NCBI RefSeq assembly: GCF_030160455.1 | Contig: NZ_BSOJ01000006.1 | Coordinates: forward strand, 310,001 to 374,000 | Direction of reading: 5' to 3' | DNA from: Limnobacter litoralis | GTDB lineage: Bacteria; Pseudomonadota; Gammaproteobacteria; Burkholderiales; Burkholderiaceae_B | DNA length: 64,000 nt | In this document: piece by piece, positions 6,907 through 16,300 of the stretch | Layout of the letters: each line of letters starts with the position of its first letter | Position numbering within the stretch: position 1 is the first letter of the stretch | Translations under genes and position numbers: made by a program | The notes under the pieces: model-generated | What the model saw: the letters and a program-made list of their open reading frames with translations, nothing else | Told to the model about the DNA's origin: nothing | The model's database searches: none

Positions 6907-9315
6907 TCAAAACCTTGAATAGGGAACCAGTGGTTCCGGTGGTCGGCTGATCGGGAATTCATCCAGAAACGAATACTTGAGATACACCGAAAACACATCC
7001 GGGTTGTAGCCCTGTGATCGATCAATGTTGATCGTGGTTCCCAAGGCCAGCGAGGGCAAAACTTGCCGCTCCAACGCCAGTTTAAAGCTGGTACTGGCCC
7101 CTCCACCTTTGCCACCAGCGATCACCGTGGGGTTGCCCTGTGCCGCAGCTTGCTGAGCCAGTTGAGGGTCCAGTGGGTAAAGGTTCGCGTCACTTTCGCG
7201 CGATTGGCTTGCGCCAATGCCCAGTTGCGCTTGCCACGACCATTTTTCGGTGCTGCCAGTCCAGGTGATCGGCAAAGTCAGGCTTGCGAAGGATTGAGGG
7301 CTGTAATAGCCGCCTTGCCCATAGGTGTAATAGCGCAAATTCTTGTCAAATTTCCACAGAAAAAGTGAGGCGCCTACCTCGACCTTCTGCCCCGCCTTTT
7401 GGTAGATGGTTTTGCTCAGAATGCCCTGTGCGTTCAGCTCGGTGTTGTCGGGCACATGATGTCCGGTAATCAGATTGGCCCGCGCGATGCCGACAAAATC
7501 GAGTGTTGGTGTGATGGGTTCATACACCACGGCAGACACACCATTTCGGCGAGCACCACCCCAGGCTTGCCCAGACACCGGGTCAATTGCGCCAGTCATG
7601 GAGAGCACACTGCCCGACACCATGCGCCGCGCCAGCTCCAAGCGTAGCGAACCCGGCCCCAGATCGGTTTTCCATTGAACACCGCCCACCCAGTCATTCA
7701 CCGGCAAGTTGCCGGTTGTCGTGCCGAGGTCCAGCCTCAGTCGGTCTTGTTGCAGACCAATGCCAACCACTTGGCCACTGAAATTCTGATTCAAAAGATT
7801 CTGTTGCACCGCAGGCGAGTTGGTCACCACGGTGCCCACCTGTGCAAAGGTGTTGGCGGTGGCGGGGTCAACCGTGCCAGCCTCTGCCTTCAATGAGTCG
7901 GCCCGCACAAACAGGGTTTGATTGGCGTCGAGCGGCAAATCAACCTGCAGTGGAATTTCCTGTGTTTTGATGCCCGACACGCCTGCACTGCCGTCGATTT
8001 TTGAAGACGCGGTGGACATTTGGATGCGCGGGCTGGTTCGCATTCGGATTTCTTTTTCAAGCGCCTGCACTTCAGGTTCCGCCCGCCAGCGAGGGGTCTC
8101 TGAAATAATGCCCGCCACCTGGTTGTAGTCATCGCGCCGCTGTGCTGCCCTCAAGCGGTCCAGATATTGGTTGTAGCTCAGCCGCCTTTCCATGCCTGAC
8201 ATGCCCGAAGACCACTGGTCTTTGGGTACGCGATTCAGCAAGGCCAGGGCGTCTTGATCGCGGTTTTGCTGACTGGCAATCAGGACGCTGGCAAAAATCA
8301 TGTCCGGGTCATTCGGCTTCAGCGCAAGGCCAGTCTCCATCAGGTCTCGCGCTTCCTGAGGCTTCTTCTGGTCATTCAATGCCGATGCCAGGCTGTATCT
8401 GAACCAGGCGTAGTCAGGCACCTTCGCGATGGCGGCTCGCCATTTGTCTTCAGCCTTGGCTGTTTCACCTTTGACCAGCAGCTGGTCTGCATCGTCGCTG
8501 AGCTGTTTGGCCTGGTCAAATGTTGACAGCTCAGGTGTCTTTTCGGGATTCCCAGCCGCTTTGGCAGTTTCCGGATTAGGCGGCTGGACCACCGCGGGTG
8601 GTTTGGGTGTGTCAGGCGCCTTGGTCTTGGTTCTTGGTGTCTGTTTGGTCAGCGCAGGCGCTGAATTGGCCACCTGTGGTGGCGAGTTCAACTCGCCTTT
8701 TCCATATCCCAGATCGGCCAGCAGGGTCCGGTACCTGGGGTCTTCAGGGAATTGTCGAATTAGAGCCTCTACCGCCTGGCGCACTGCGGGTCTTGAATTC
8801 GCGTCTTGATTCAAAACCTTGTAGTACTCCACGGCTGCCTGCCCCAGCGGTGGGCGATCAAAAAGAGACTTGAGATCGTCAGCCCAACGGCCGCTTCGCG
8901 CTTGTTCGGTATTGGCCCTGAACTTGATTTCTGCGAATTTTTGCCGCTTGGTGGTGGCCAGTTCAATGGTCTGACGCAACTCAATCGTGTTGGGGTCGTC
9001 AGCACCTGCCTCGCTTTGCAGTCGGTTCAGCCAAACCTGTGCAGACCGTGTGTTGCCTTTGGCCATGTCAACCAGGCCCTGCCATTTCAATGCCTCTGAA
9101 TTGTGCGGGTCAGTCAGCAAAATTTTATTAAACGCCTGAACGGCGAGATCATATCGGTACTGGTTAATCCAATAAATGCCTTTGGAGAGCAAGGTTTGTT
9201 CAGCCACACTTTGCGTGGGGGTACCCGCATTGGGCGTGGCAACGGCATAAGCCCCCCCTTGCGTGGCTGCAAGCAAAAGTCCGGCAGTGCTCAAAGTCCA
9301 GATCTGTTTAGCCAC
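6907..9315 (-). CDS. bcsC: Cellulose export outer membrane protein BcsC (short form)
   Basis: Periplasmic TPR scaffold plus outer-membrane beta-barrel through which cellulose leaves the cell. Start is the GTG at 9315, overlapping bcsZ, with GGAAAGG upstream; it is followed by a signal peptide ending near GGAYA. TPR-like helices lie at about residues 30-120 and 270-370, separated by a Pro/Lys/Thr-rich linker (about 225-275). The C-terminal ~330 residues look like barrel strands and end in the aromatic SRF, as outer membrane proteins do. At 802 residues it is much shorter than E. coli BcsC (about 1157), mostly through fewer TPRs. Confidence 0.9.
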   Translation of the reverse strand: MAKQIWTLSTAGLLLAATQGGAYAVATPNAGTPTQSVAEQTLLSKGIYWINQYRYDLAVQAFNKILLTDPHNSEALKWQGLVDMAKGNTRSAQVWLNRLQSEAGADDPNTIELRQTIELATTKRQKFAEIKFRANTEQARSGRWADDLKSLFDRPPLGQAAVEYYKVLNQDANSRPAVRQAVEALIRQFPEDPRYRTLLADLGYGKGELNSPPQVANSAPALTKQTPRTKTKAPDTPKPPAVVQPPNPETAKAAGNPEKTPELSTFDQAKQLSDDADQLLVKGETAKAEDKWRAAIAKVPDYAWFRYSLASALNDQKKPQEARDLMETGLALKPNDPDMIFASVLIASQQNRDQDALALLNRVPKDQWSSGMSGMERRLSYNQYLDRLRAAQRRDDYNQVAGIISETPRWRAEPEVQALEKEIRMRTSPRIQMSTASSKIDGSAGVSGIKTQEIPLQVDLPLDANQTLFVRADSLKAEAGTVDPATANTFAQVGTVVTNSPAVQQNLLNQNFSGQVVGIGLQQDRLRLDLGTTTGNLPVNDWVGGVQWKTDLGPGSLRLELARRMVSGSVLSMTGAIDPVSGQAWGGARRNGVSAVVYEPITPTLDFVGIARANLITGHHVPDNTELNAQGILSKTIYQKAGQKVEVGASLFLWKFDKNLRYYTYGQGGYYSPQSFASLTLPITWTGSTEKWSWQAQLGIGASQSRESDANLYPLDPQLAQQAAAQGNPTVIAGGKGGGASTSFKLALERQVLPSLALGTTINIDRSQGYNPDVFSVYLKYSFLDEFPISRPPEPLVPYSRF

Positions 9316-10486
9316 AATGTCCGCCTTTCCACGTCCTGGGTTGCATGCCATGCTGGCTGCTCACGCTGTAGCGTTGCTGCAGATTGCCGCGGGCAAACAA
9401 AGTTAAAACGCTGTTGTAGTAGCCGTAATCCAGCCATGCTTTGCTTGAATCGCTTGTCAAGCCTTTTGATTCCAGTTGCCGGGCCAGTGTCTTGTCGCCC
9501 AGCTTGATCATCAAGGGCGCTGCAGCCACCTGAAACCCAGCTGGACCGTTGTCTTCTGACACCTTGCCTTGCCAGGGGTTGGCCCACAAGGGCACGGCAC
9601 CCCGCTTGGCAATTTCGCGGGTAAAGGGTTTGATTTGTTGAATCAGGCTCTTCTCCATCGGGTCTGCACCACCGTCCATGCCCAGCCACAAATACACTCG
9701 AATGGCGTCGTAATCTCCGCGTCCGTCCTCGGCCGGGCCCAATTGGCCGTTTTTCAGCGTGACCCAGTCTGCAAAACTGCCATGACTTGCCATTTGCATT
9801 AAAAGGCGCTGATTTGAGAGATACAGCTCAGCCCAGCGTGGCTCTTCGGCCTGTGATTGGGCCAAATAGCCCAAAATAAATGCAGGTGCATAACTCGGGT
9901 TCAGTCGGACATCGCCGGACGAATTGCTGAATCCTTTTTCACCGGGCAGCAGTGACAGCCCCAAACCAGTCACCACCTGGGTTTCGCGGTTGAGCAAATT
10001 CATGCCCATGGCCTTCGCAGTGGCTGTGTATTCGGGCTTGCACCACAGGCGCCCGGCCTGATCCAGCGTAAAAACCATCCACAAGTCGGCGTCCGAAGCG
10101 CTGTTTGAGTCAATGACCGCCCAACCTTTGTCACTTTTGCCCCAAATCCATGCGGGCAGGTTTTTCCGAAGATCGCCCGCGGCCAGATTGTTCTGCGTCC
10201 AGGTCAGAATTCGGTTGAAACTGTCTTTGTCATTGGCAGCCAGTGCAAAGAAAAGGGCATAGGCCTGCCCTTCAGAGACCGTTCGAAGATCGCTCTCGCT
10301 GTGATCGACGACTCGCCCGTCTTCACTGAGATAAGCGCGCTTGAAGTGCGCCCAGTCGGGCCAGTCGGAGTGGGCACCAAACAGGGATTCAATGGTCCCC
10401 ATGACCCCCGCACGTGCGCTTGGGGCAGTGGTTGCCAAAGCCACCCCCATCGCAAGCATGCCGAAGACGATGCGCCAGCCTTTCAA
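9308..10486 (-). CDS. bcsZ: Periplasmic endo-1,4-beta-glucanase BcsZ (GH8)
   Basis: Family 8 glycoside hydrolase that trims cellulose in the periplasm during export; 392 residues. A signal peptide ends at about residue 26 (SARA). The catalytic acid is Glu72 in VSEGQAY, the GH8 signature SASDADLWM sits at 129-137, and Asp260 in DYDAIRVYLW matches the presumed base. The start codon is TTG, directly after the bcsB TAA, with AGGGT upstream inside the bcsB end, so expression should be coupled to bcsB. Confidence 0.94.
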   Translation of the reverse strand: MKGWRIVFGMLAMGVALATTAPSARAGVMGTIESLFGAHSDWPDWAHFKRAYLSEDGRVVDHSESDLRTVSEGQAYALFFALAANDKDSFNRILTWTQNNLAAGDLRKNLPAWIWGKSDKGWAVIDSNSASDADLWMVFTLDQAGRLWCKPEYTATAKAMGMNLLNRETQVVTGLGLSLLPGEKGFSNSSGDVRLNPSYAPAFILGYLAQSQAEEPRWAELYLSNQRLLMQMASHGSFADWVTLKNGQLGPAEDGRGDYDAIRVYLWLGMDGGADPMEKSLIQQIKPFTREIAKRGAVPLWANPWQGKVSEDNGPAGFQVAAAPLMIKLGDKTLARQLESKGLTSDSSKAWLDYGYYNSVLTLFARGNLQQRYSVSSQHGMQPRTWKGGHCG

Positions 10487-12736
10487 TTATTTACCCTGCA
10501 TGCGTCGGCTTGCCCGCTTTGAAAGCCAGCCAAACAGCAGTACAGCAATCAAGATGCCAGCCACTGCACCTGTCACGGCAATCAGCGCAGGGTATTCCGA
10601 GAACGCAATTCGAACGCGCAGCCACCAAGGCAGGTTGCCGCTGACGTAGGAATGTCCGAGGTTAAAGCTTTCCACTTGTTCGCCACGGAACAAGGTGACG
10701 TTGCCCCTGATTTTTGCCACGTCGTCGTAGTTCGACAAACCGCCCAGTGCTCTTTCAAAGCTGGTGGAGTCAGTGCCTGTAATGACCAGCCCCGCATGTT
10801 TGGCCGCAAACGACGATTCGAAGCCCATGATTGCACCCAGCTCACCTTTGGCCTCGATCAGGGCTCGACCCTGTTCCGGGTTGTTGGGGCGATTTCTGGA
10901 TTTGCTGAACTGATCAAACCACCGAATGGGCAAAGGCGCATTCATGGTGCGCAGCATGGAAGTCAAAACCATGGGCAAGGATTGTTTACTTTTGTCCAGC
11001 CATCCCATCCGGTCTGTGGTGCCCAAGGCGAGCCAGTCTTTGTTCTGGATTTGACCAAGCTGATCTGAAAACAGCACGGTGACGCGCGTACCAGGCAGCC
11101 CGGTCCATTGTCCGAACAGTCCCATCACATTCAAAAAGCCATTCACCTCCTGTGTGTTGGGTTGCACAGGCAGAACCACAGCGGTGTGCGACAAATCCGC
11201 ATAAATTGTAAATGGATAGCCGCCGTTGGCAAATGCAGTCAGGTTTGGCATGGGGGTGTAATGCGGCAGGTCAGAGAAATCCAGCGTGGATTCCGGATCG
11301 ATGGAGCCGCGCGCGGGCAGTGTGGTGCCCGAGCAGTTTTTCTCGCCTTCCGGCATGAATGCAAATCCGAAGCTCAACTGGTTGGATCCGCCCACCCTGA
11401 ACGCTGGAATCTGAAAAGATTCTTCCTGAGCCAGTTCGGTCTGCCCCAACAGGTTCAAGCCCAATCGATTCTGGTTCTGGCTTTCTCTCGGGGGTAGCCT
11501 GAACGATTGAATCAGATTGTTGTTGATTTCGATGTTCAGCAAGGAGTCATTCCACCGGGATGGTGCGGTGTATCGGTATTTCAGCGACATCGGAATGTTC
11601 TTTCCCGCCCAGCTGAACAAATCGGGAGGAAGGCGCAGGTTCAGGGTTGCTGTCGGGTTGTCAGAGCTGACCTCCAGTTGTCGTGGGTAATCCATCAGTT
11701 CAGCAAATCGCACTGGCCTGCTGGTGGGCACATAGCGGGGTGCGTCGTAAGGCTTCCGGTTTGGTCCCAGGTCCACCTTCTTCACTTCGGCTTTTTGCCC
11801 GCTCAGGGTTTGCGCCTCCAGCACAAGGCCCAGCACTGCTTGCGTCAGTTCGTCTTCGTTTCGGCCAATCACATAAAGCCGCTTGATCCAGGGCTTCACA
11901 GGATCCGCTTCAATTTCAAGGGTGGGGCCCCGGATGTCAGCCTTGGTCTGACCTTGGGGCAACTGGTCGCCAAGGCTCAAAATAACCGTGTTGTGGTCAT
12001 CATCGGGCGCGGACACCACATGAAATTCAGCTTGCCGATAGAAGGCTTGCGCACCAAACCACGAAGTCAAAATGCCAGCGGCCTTCAGCACTTGCGCCGA
12101 GTGTGAGGCAGGCAACACCACCTGCAGATTCAATTTGCTGTTGTCGCGAGGGTCAAAAAACGGTGCCGGCAGAAGCGCCAAATCATTGACCAGTGTCAGC
12201 GGCTTTGAAACCAGGGTCAGCGTGCTGTCCGGGCTGATGTCGAAACGAAGGGTCGGGTTTTCCTGCGACACGCACTGCGCATCGTAAGTGCCGTCGTATT
12301 CAATGCGCAGGTTGGTGAAATCGCTGAACAGGTTCGGGTTCAGGTCAATTTGCATGTCATGCAATGCGCCAGCGTCTTCTTTTTTCAGTTGTGCCATGCC
12401 GGCCAGTTGGTCATTCACATACACCCGAATGAAAGACTGGTCATGGCGCATACCCGGCGGGTAAATCGCCTTCAAATCCAGCTTTGCTGAGGTGATGAAT
12501 TCATCCAGACGCACACCGGTTGACAGGTTGACCGATTTCACCAGTCCTGTCAGCTTGATCCCGTTCGGTTGTCCCATCGCGGCAAGCGTCAACACCCTCG
12601 ATTTGAGGCCTGATGCGGTAACCGGCGCAGCCGCCTGCTGCGCTGCCGTGGGTTGGGAAAGTTCAGGGGCCTGTGCATGGACGGAAGTCAGGGCTAGCCA
12701 GAACATGGACGCAACGGTCAGCGATTTTTTGAACAT
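10487..12736 (-). CDS. bcsB: Cellulose synthase regulatory/periplasmic subunit BcsB
   Basis: First gene of the operon, 749 residues. BcsB forms the periplasmic crown on BcsA and guides the nascent glucan through carbohydrate-binding and flavodoxin-like domains. A signal peptide (residues 1-22, ending VHAQA) starts the protein, and a single C-terminal transmembrane helix (about 718-740, AVAGILIAVLLFGWL) followed by Lys/Arg residues anchors it beside BcsA. The ATG at 12736 has no clear Shine-Dalgarno sequence, consistent with a short leader. A possible -10 (TATAAA on the minus strand) lies about 25 bases upstream. Confidence 0.94.
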   Translation of the reverse strand: MFKKSLTVASMFWLALTSVHAQAPELSQPTAAQQAAAPVTASGLKSRVLTLAAMGQPNGIKLTGLVKSVNLSTGVRLDEFITSAKLDLKAIYPPGMRHDQSFIRVYVNDQLAGMAQLKKEDAGALHDMQIDLNPNLFSDFTNLRIEYDGTYDAQCVSQENPTLRFDISPDSTLTLVSKPLTLVNDLALLPAPFFDPRDNSKLNLQVVLPASHSAQVLKAAGILTSWFGAQAFYRQAEFHVVSAPDDDHNTVILSLGDQLPQGQTKADIRGPTLEIEADPVKPWIKRLYVIGRNEDELTQAVLGLVLEAQTLSGQKAEVKKVDLGPNRKPYDAPRYVPTSRPVRFAELMDYPRQLEVSSDNPTATLNLRLPPDLFSWAGKNIPMSLKYRYTAPSRWNDSLLNIEINNNLIQSFRLPPRESQNQNRLGLNLLGQTELAQEESFQIPAFRVGGSNQLSFGFAFMPEGEKNCSGTTLPARGSIDPESTLDFSDLPHYTPMPNLTAFANGGYPFTIYADLSHTAVVLPVQPNTQEVNGFLNVMGLFGQWTGLPGTRVTVLFSDQLGQIQNKDWLALGTTDRMGWLDKSKQSLPMVLTSMLRTMNAPLPIRWFDQFSKSRNRPNNPEQGRALIEAKGELGAIMGFESSFAAKHAGLVITGTDSTSFERALGGLSNYDDVAKIRGNVTLFRGEQVESFNLGHSYVSGNLPWWLRVRIAFSEYPALIAVTGAVAGILIAVLLFGWLSKRASRRMQGK

Positions 12737-12760
12737 TAAAATAGATCAATAATTGTGGCG

Positions 12761-12766
12761 TTTATA
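12761..12766 (-). promoter_or_regulatory. Candidate -10 element of the bcs operon promoter
   Basis: Read on the minus strand this is TATAAA, 25 bases upstream of the bcsB ATG. The -35 position, 17 bases further up, falls inside the palindrome at 12783-12801 and does not resemble TTGACA, which would fit an activator-dependent or repressed promoter. This is inference from sequence only. Confidence 0.3.
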
Positions 12767-12782
12767 GAACGAACCCTGCTAG

Positions 12783-12801
12783 AAATACTGAGATAGTATT
12801 T
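12783..12801. promoter_or_regulatory. Perfect inverted repeat, candidate operator upstream of bcsB
   Basis: AAATACT, a five-base spacer GAGAT, then AGTATTT: seven-base perfect arms. It would cover the -35 region of the candidate bcsB promoter. The symmetric dyad size suits a dimeric regulator, but I do not recognise the consensus. Confidence 0.4.
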
Positions 12802-12923
12802 ATGACACCTTTGAGGGGCCTTGGCTGAATCGCTTCTGCTGCCTTGCTATCATCCATATTAAGGTAATCATAATCAATCCCGGTGATATCTAGGTGGTGG
12901 GTCTGCAACTTCAACCATTGGAT

Positions 12924-12940
12924 ATTTCAGTCATTGAAAT
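12924..12940. promoter_or_regulatory. Perfect inverted repeat upstream of the STAS gene
   Basis: ATTTCA, spacer GTCAT, then TGAAAT: six-base perfect arms with the same five-base spacing as the palindrome at 12783 but a different sequence. It lies 22 bases before the STAS start codon, so it could be an operator or a leader hairpin. Confidence 0.3.
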
Positions 12941-12961
12941 AGAAATTTAAAAAGGTACAAC

Positions 12962-13294
12962 ATGGTTTCTCTAGATGACATTGGCGACGTGTGCGTCATT
13001 CGATTGTCAACGGTGCGACTCGACAGTTCAGTGGGTACGGTCATTCGCAACTCAATCGTCTCCAAATTTGACTCGCATTCAAAGTTCGCACTTGACATGA
13101 CCAGCGTCAAGCTCGTGGACTCGGGTGGCCTGGGTGCCTTGGTGGCTGTTTTGAAAAACATCACCAGCCAGCAGGCCAGTCTCGTGCTGGTCGGCATGCA
13201 AAAGTCGGTCAAGTTGATGTTTGAATTGTCCCGAATGGATCGCCAGTTCAAAATGGCCGAGTCGGTGGATCAAGCGATTGAATTGATGAAATAA
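12962..13294 (+). CDS. STAS-domain anti-sigma factor antagonist
   Basis: A single STAS domain (110 residues) of the SpoIIAA/RsbV type. The phosphorylatable serine is Ser54 in LVDSGGLGAL. Such proteins bind an RsbW-type kinase or another target when unphosphorylated and are released by phosphorylation. AAGG lies just before the ATG. The next gene, eight bases on, encodes both PP2C phosphatase and HATPase kinase domains, so the two are very probably a switch pair, as HsbA-HsbR in Pseudomonas. It is divergent from the cellulose operon; the downstream target cannot be read from sequence. Confidence 0.9.
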   Translation: MVSLDDIGDVCVIRLSTVRLDSSVGTVIRNSIVSKFDSHSKFALDMTSVKLVDSGGLGALVAVLKNITSQQASLVLVGMQKSVKLMFELSRMDRQFKMAESVDQAIELMK

Positions 13295-13302
13295 GGCCCC
13301 AC

Positions 13303-16300
13303 GTGCAGTCAAGCCCCGCCCCACGCGATCTGACCAAGCCCACCGTTCTGGTGGTGGACGATTCCTTGGTCGATCGAACCTTGTATGTAAATATGGTCGA
13401 GAAGTGGGGTTATCCGGTGGAAGTGGCTTCTGATGGCGAGCAAGCCATCGAGATCATTCGCAGCAAGCGTATTCAGTTGGTGCTTGCAAATTGGCAAATC
13501 CCCGGCATGATGGGCACTGATCTGTGTATCCGGTTGCGCAAACTCGGCCTTTCTCATTACACCTACATCATCCTGATGTCGGCGCAAAATGCTGAAGAGT
13601 TCTTGATCAAGGCCCTTGATGCGGGTGCGGACGACGTGCTCAGTAAACCGGTCGACAACAATGAGCTTGAAGCACGCCTGCAATCTGCAGTGCGTCGAAT
13701 CGGTCTTCAGGCCAGCCTGGCTCAGCAAAACAACCGTCTCGTTCAAGCCTACGATCTGATCGCGCAAGACCTTCGGACCGTCTCAAAACTGCAGCGAAGC
13801 TATCTACCCGATGCAATCTGTGAAACCCCCGAGCTTGATTACCGGTGGCTGTCCATTCCCTCGCAATATGTGTCTGGCGATCACCTCAGTGTGTTTGCGC
13901 TGGGCGGCGGCAAATTTGGCTTTTACGTGTTGGATGTGTCTGGGCACGGCATTCCGGCCGCCGTCAAGTCCATGCAACTTGTTCAAATGTTCTCGGATCA
14001 GTCTGCATCAAGCCTGGTTTACGACCCTCCCCTGTCAAGCATCGGCGGTCGTTCCGTGGCGCGTCCGCGCGACGTGGTGGCTCGCTTAAATCGTCTGTTC
14101 CAGCAAACCGATTCGGATCTTTCCTATTTCACGCTGATTTACGGGGTGTTTGATGCCCCATTGCGTCATGTCACCCTGTGTCAGGCAGGTCACCCCAATC
14201 CGCTGCTGCTGCGTGCCGATGGTTCAGTGACCGCCATCGGCAACGGTGGTTATCCGGTGGGCCTGTTTGATGTGGACGAATACGAGGACATTGAACTTGA
14301 CCTGGGTCCACATGACGCATTGATGCTTTATTCCGATGGCGTAACCGAGGTGCTGAACGCCAGTGGAGAACCGTTTGGTGAAGACCGACTGCTGAGCTTT
14401 TTGCAGAAAGAGCTGGCCAGTGGCAACACCCCGGCCTTGATTGATCATCTTCAGGATGCGGTGCAGCAGTGGGGCGGGCGAGCCGTGCTGGATCGCGGTT
14501 TTGAGGATGACGTGTCCATCTTGATGCTGACGCCTGAAAAAGGGGTGATCAACCCTTCGTGTGAAAATCTGGACGCGCTTTGCGAAGAGGAACCTGCAAG
14601 CGATCCGGTGTTCAGAAGCCAGGCCTGGCAGGTCATGGATGAGCAGGCCCTGCAGGCAGACGAACAATCCCAGCTCGAGCCCTCCATCGTGATCGTAGAC
14701 GATTCGCGCAGCTTTTTGCGTATCTTCGAGGCCATGTTAAGCAGTTGGGGCTATCGGGTTCATCCGGCCAAAAGTGGTGATGAAGCGGTTCGCCTGATCG
14801 AAGAGGTTCAGCCCGACTTCGTATTGACCGACTGGGACATGCCCGGCATGAGTGGAATCGAACTGTGCGAACAGGTTCGAAGTTCCCAGCAAAGCAATTA
14901 CATTTACATCATCATGATCACCGGCTTTGCTTCCCGCGAGGAGCTCTTGCGCAGCCTTCGGGTGGGTGCCGACGATTTTCTGACCAAACCGGTCAACCCC
15001 AGTGAGTTGAAGGTTCGGTTAAAAACCGCGCTTCGCATTTCCAGTCTGCACAAAGACCTGGAGAGGAAGCACCTTGAGCTTTCCGACCTGTATCGCTCAC
15101 TGCAGCGCGACATGCGCGAGGTGTCCCGTATCCAGCGCTCATTGTTGCCCAAAGGGCGTACTTCGTCCTGGCCGATTACCACTCAGACTCTGTATCGGCC
15201 ACGTCGGTATGTGTGTGGCAAGCAAATGGGCACCTTGCAAACCCAGGCCAATGAACTTGGATTTTTCATGTTGTCATTGCAAGGCGATGGCACCTCAACC
15301 GCGCTACAGGCCATGGCATTGGCAAGGTGGTTTTCAATGGCGCGGGCCACCCAGGTGCTGTTTCCAGTGGAAGAGTTCAGCAGCAAGTTCCGGCGCTATC
15401 TGGCCGAGCCCCACGCGGTTTGGGATCAGGTCAGCGAGCTTTCCCCCACCATTGACCGTGAATTGCTCGAGTTCGACTTGCTGTACGGGCTGATCAATCT
15501 GGATCAGGGCACCTTGTTGGTGGCCGGTGTGGGCCACTGGTCATTGCTGTTGGCCGAGCCGGGCAGACCGCCTGTGCTTCTGAAAACAGTCGATCAGGCA
15601 GAGGCGGGCAAAAAGCCAATGGCCATCTTGTACCGGGATGTCATTCGACCGGGCTCTCGTGTGTTTGCCTTGCCAGACTCTTCCCTGCAAAGCATGGGGC
15701 TAGGTTCGGAGTCCAAATGGATGGAACTGGTGCTCGACAAGCAGCAGGACGGCTCCATCCTGATCAACGATTTTTCCAGGCTGTCTGCTTTGAGCATGCA
15801 GTCCGGCTCTGATTTAGAACCCCACATCGGCATTGAGTCAGAGGTCAGTGAGTTACCTCTGTCAGGTCAGGCCGGGACCGATGACATTGCGATCATGGGT
15901 TTTCAATGGCGAGAGTATTTTCCGGTGCATCGCCCAGCCTTGTCAGACACTGAAAAGCAGGCCATCTTGCTGGAAGTGGATCGCTTGCTTGAATTGGGGG
16001 AGGCTGCACCTGATGAGCCTTCAGAACAAGCCTTGACTGCGGGCCGAGCCAAGGCATGGCTAAGCTACGAGGCGGTCGCAGACACCGCCAACATCGGCCA
16101 AATCAGCACGGAAGTGCGCAATTGGGTTGAAAGTCACGGATGCGACGACACCTTGTCGTACAAAGTGGATCTCGTGCTCTCCGAGGCGATGACCAACGTC
16201 ATGAATCACGGGTTCCGCAATCAGTACCCCGCACCGATTCACCTCACACTGATTCTGTTTGAGCGAGGTGTGGCCATTTTACTGAGAGACACAGGCCTTC

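Noticed and set aside
5487-7115. Longer bcsE reading frame starting inside bcsC
   Set aside because: The extra 71 codons lie wholly within the beta-barrel coding end of bcsC and are Arg/Trp/Ser-rich; the ATG at 6902 right after the bcsC stop has a better context.
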